Part shown: positions 61,314 to 64,000 of the stretch, in pieces
Layout of the letters: every line of letters begins with the position of its first letter
How positions within the stretch are numbered: the first letter of the stretch is position 1
NCBI RefSeq assembly: GCF_013394655.1
Contig: NZ_CP053351.1
Coordinates: 1,054,001 to 1,118,000 of the forward strand
Origin: Winogradskyella schleiferi
GTDB taxonomy: Bacteria > Bacteroidota > Bacteroidia > Flavobacteriales > Flavobacteriaceae
Length of the DNA stretch: 64,000 nucleotides
Reading direction: 5' to 3'
Notes under the pieces: model-generated
Databases searched by the model: none
Seen by the model: only the letters and a program-made list of their open reading frames with translations
Told to the model about the DNA's origin: nothing
Made by a program: the position numbers and the translations under genes

Positions 61314-64000
61314 ATGAAGCGACATAATTTTATTGTTTTTATAGCGTGTATTTTAACGGTTTCTTTTGTTGATGCTCAAGATACAGCAATTCCAGATGCT
61401 AATTTTGAAAACTATTTAGAAACTCATGCGGCAGATGGAACTGTTGTAGCTATTGGTGATGCTTCCAGCATGGGAGATGGTTTTGCCAACAATGGTTCAG
61501 TGCCAACAAATCGAATAGAAAACGTTACAATTCTCGATGTTAGTAATTTGGATATTTCAGACCTAACAGGAACTGAAGATTTTACGGCTCTTGAAACATT
61601 AATCTGTAGTGATAATGCATTGTCAACGCTGAATGTTTCAAATAATACCAATCTAATAACCTTATTATGTGGCTCTAATTTCCTTACCGAATTAATGCTC
61701 AACAATAATTCAAGTTTAGAAACCCTTAATTGCTCGGATAACCAAATACAGAGTTTAGACATTCTCAATAACACGGCCTTAAAAAGTTTAACAGCTTCAG
61801 GTAATCAGCTTTCAGCAATAGACCTTTCTAGTAATCCAGAACTTTCCTTATTAGGCGTTTCAAATAATAGAATTGCAGGAGAACTCGTGGTAAGCAACAA
61901 TCCGGATTTGGAACGTTTGTTTTGTGCATCCAATCAAATTTTAACTTTAAACTTGGCTTCAAATCCCATTTTAAAAAACCTTGATGTATCAAATAATCAG
62001 CTGACGAGTTTAGATTTAAGTACTATCAATTCGGTTGTTTGTCCAGATCCACAAACGGATCCGATAACGGTTTGTCAAGATATGGCAACAATTGATGTAT
62101 CCAGAAATCAGTTGTCCTCTTTGGTTGTTAATAATGGCTATAACGAATTGTTTTCAATTTTTAATGCCTCTGACAATCCAGGTTTATTCTGTATTCAAAT
62201 TGATAATGGTTATACACCTTCGGGATGGATTAAGGATGATTGGACCTATTTCAGCGAGAATACCTGTGAAGATATTTACACTTATGTTCCTGACGATAAT
62301 TTTGAGCAAGCTTTGATTAACGATGGGCATGATGATATTTTAGATAATTTGGTTTTAACAGAAAATATAGATGTGCTCAAAAGTTTGGATGTTTCAAATG
62401 AATCTATTTCCAGTTTAGTGGGAATTGAAGATTTTTCAGCTTTGGAGATTTTGGATTGTAGTACAAATTCCATTGAGAATTTAGACGTTTCCAGCAACAC
62501 CGAACTAATCCAAATAGATGTTACTAATAACAATTTAATAGTTTTGGATTTAAGCACAAATACAGCGGTTACGACAATTTATTGTGCAAGTAATATGATT
62601 GAGCATCTAGATTTAAGCACAAATTTAGCACTGACTACACTCAATTGTTCCAATAACAACTTAACCAATTTGGACGTCAGTACTATTTCGTTGCTGAATA
62701 ATTTTGATTGTTCATTCAACCAAATGGAAAGTTTGAATCTTGTCAGTAATAACGCATTGGTAAGTGTATTGTGTAACGATAATAACTTGTTTGCCTTAAA
62801 TATTAACAACGGGAACAATACCTCAATTACCACGTTCAATGCCACAAATAATAACAATCTGTTCTGTATTCAAGTTGATGATGAAGCTTTTCCGGATACT
62901 GCAGGTTGGCAAAAAGATATGGGAGCATCCTACAATGTCGCTTGTGGTACTTATATTCCAGATGATAATTTTGAACAAGAATTAATTGATATAGGAATTG
63001 ATTCTGACGGCATTTTAAACAACTTTGTGGCGACTACAGATATTAATTCTGTGTTAGCATTAGATATTTCAAATCTCGCCATAGCTGACTTAACCGGAAT
63101 ACAAGATTTTGAAGATTTAATTGACTTAAATATTTCATATAATATATTAACAAATATAGATTTAAGTAATAATACAGACTTAGAAATTTTAGATTGCTCA
63201 AATAATGAAATCACGGATTTAGACCTTACCTTAAATGCCGCGTTAACCTCGTTGTTATGCAACGACAATAGCTTATTAACCATTAATATTGAAAATGGAA
63301 ACAATGGTGCACTGACGACGTTTAATGCTACAAATAATCCCAATTTATATTGTATAAATGTGGATGACGCTATTGTTGGGAGTATTCCTGGGAGTTGGCA
63401 AAAAGATGATTTTGCAGCCTATAATGGCGATTGTGATACGAATCGTGTAACGGCAATTCCAGATGGGTTTTTTGAACAAAGTTTAATTGACTTTGGCTTT
63501 GATGATGTTTTGGATGGCGAAGTAAAGACTGCTAACATTGAACATATCCAGAATTTGGATGTTAGTGACAAAAGTATTTCAGACTTAACAGGAATTCAAG
63601 ATTTTAAATCATTGGTGGAATTCGATTGTAGTGGTAATTTCCTGAATACATTGGATGTGAGCGATATGTTGTTTTTAGAACGTTTGAATTGTAGTTCAAA
63701 TTATCTACTCACAAATGATATTAACGATGAAGCTGGTTTATTCAATACAACAGGTACTATAAGTTTGAAAGCATTGTACTGCGCTGGTAACAATTTGAAT
63801 AATTTGGATATATCCCAAAACACCAATCTCGAAATATTGGATTGTGCGGATAATAATATTTCAGACCTAAATGTCAATAACAATGCATTGTTAAGAGTTT
63901 TATATGCATCTAATAATAATATGACCATTTTAGATTTAAGCAGCAATACAGCATTGGAAGATGTGAATTGCGATAGTAATCAAATTAGCGATTTAACAAC
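61314..64000 (+). CDS. Giant leucine-rich-repeat surface protein, partial (runs off the window)
   Basis: The frame begins with ATG at 61314 and is open through base 64000, giving at least 895 codons. A signal peptide (MKRHNFIVFIACILTVSFVDAQ) is followed by tandem modules, each opening with PDDNFEQ (or PDANFEN) and carrying BspA/internalin-like LRRs (LDVSNN, LNCSDNQIQSL, LDLSTN) and a closing half with CIQIDNGYTP-type and W-x-K-D caps with two Cys. Module starts are near 61390, 62285, 62955 and 63455. Sorting tail would be beyond the edge. Likely a T9SS-exported adhesin; last gene of the cluster seen. Confidence 0.88.
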   Translation, partial: MKRHNFIVFIACILTVSFVDAQDTAIPDANFENYLETHAADGTVVAIGDASSMGDGFANNGSVPTNRIENVTILDVSNLDISDLTGTEDFTALETLICSDNALSTLNVSNNTNLITLLCGSNFLTELMLNNNSSLETLNCSDNQIQSLDILNNTALKSLTASGNQLSAIDLSSNPELSLLGVSNNRIAGELVVSNNPDLERLFCASNQILTLNLASNPILKNLDVSNNQLTSLDLSTINSVVCPDPQTDPITVCQDMATIDVSRNQLSSLVVNNGYNELFSIFNASDNPGLFCIQIDNGYTPSGWIKDDWTYFSENTCEDIYTYVPDDNFEQALINDGHDDILDNLVLTENIDVLKSLDVSNESISSLVGIEDFSALEILDCSTNSIENLDVSSNTELIQIDVTNNNLIVLDLSTNTAVTTIYCASNMIEHLDLSTNLALTTLNCSNNNLTNLDVSTISLLNNFDCSFNQMESLNLVSNNALVSVLCNDNNLFALNINNGNNTSITTFNATNNNNLFCIQVDDEAFPDTAGWQKDMGASYNVACGTYIPDDNFEQELIDIGIDSDGILNNFVATTDINSVLALDISNLAIADLTGIQDFEDLIDLNISYNILTNIDLSNNTDLEILDCSNNEITDLDLTLNAALTSLLCNDNSLLTINIENGNNGALTTFNATNNPNLYCINVDDAIVGSIPGSWQKDDFAAYNGDCDTNRVTAIPDGFFEQSLIDFGFDDVLDGEVKTANIEHIQNLDVSDKSISDLTGIQDFKSLVEFDCSGNFLNTLDVSDMLFLERLNCSSNYLLTNDINDEAGLFNTTGTISLKALYCAGNNLNNLDISQNTNLEILDCADNNISDLNVNNNALLRVLYASNNNMTILDLSSNTALEDVNCDSNQISDLT

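Noticed and set aside
1..64000. tRNA, rRNA or known riboswitch
   Set aside because: No cloverleaf with a T-loop GGTTCGA-type motif, no rRNA stretch and no riboswitch core could be recognised by eye; a covariance-model search was not possible.

Overview
The window is AT-rich DNA from a member of the Bacteroidota, very probably a marine-type Flavobacteriaceae; the genus cannot be fixed from the sequence. The evidence is a Bacteroidetes-type promoter (TTTG-N20-TAAATTTG) in front of rpmB, type IX secretion (T9SS) sorting tails, several TonB-dependent receptors with carboxypeptidase-like N-domains, flavobacterial families (DUF4295, DUF6090, DUF5995), bacillithiol synthesis (bshC) and weak Shine-Dalgarno sites. 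No rRNA, tRNA or CRISPR array was recognised.

Layout. 1-6.9 kb: a secreted-protein pair, a serine hydrolase, a Tim44-like membrane protein and htpG, all on the minus strand, then a FabH-like ketoacyl synthase. 7.0-9.4 kb: a decayed accessory patch with a serine hydrolase and a ParE toxin each broken by one in-frame stop, an intact ParD antitoxin, and a 119-bp inverted-repeat element. 9.5-24.3 kb: DUF5995, an outer-membrane receptor, a CoA-binding protein, a sodium symporter, a T9SS-exported BNR-repeat protein, recR, a glycosyltransferase, a 2-oxoacid dehydrogenase E2, an old-yellow-enzyme and a 1-Cys peroxiredoxin. 24.5-25.8 kb: a compact ECF sigma operon with two small unknown proteins. 25.9-36.2 kb: mainly housekeeping genes (exonuclease, FAH protein, Hpt protein, cinA, rpmB-rpmG-DUF4295, ftsY, amidase, serine hydrolase, rimO). 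36.3-45.9 kb: a siderophore-type receptor with a PepSY membrane protein, a decayed rimO fragment, and a four-gene block with a PQQ-type sugar dehydrogenase and its own TonB receptor. 46-55 kb: an M23 peptidase, DUF4287, SET-domain and VOC proteins, an M14 peptidase, bshC and a PLP decarboxylase.

The most interesting part is 55.5-64 kb. A membrane-anchored TPR sensor with a LuxR-type DNA-binding domain is transcribed away from a cluster for a small outer-membrane barrel, a small T9SS-sorted protein, a 767-residue tail-fibre-like protein and a giant leucine-rich-repeat protein that runs off the window. Two promoters in front of this cluster carry the same unusual control element: two TGGACAA boxes 11 bp apart, followed exactly 35 bp later by a -7 element (TAAATTGC or TAAATTTC). 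Four more boxes on the same 11-bp phase lie just past the 3' end of the regulator. I infer that the TPR-LuxR protein binds these boxes and controls export of the surface proteins; this is read from the sequence and not known from other work that I can cite.

Dispersed elements include four copies of an intergenic repeat with the core agcgaagcggtct, 7-bp periodic repeats before the FAH gene, and a family of nearly identical terminators after three successive minus-strand genes.
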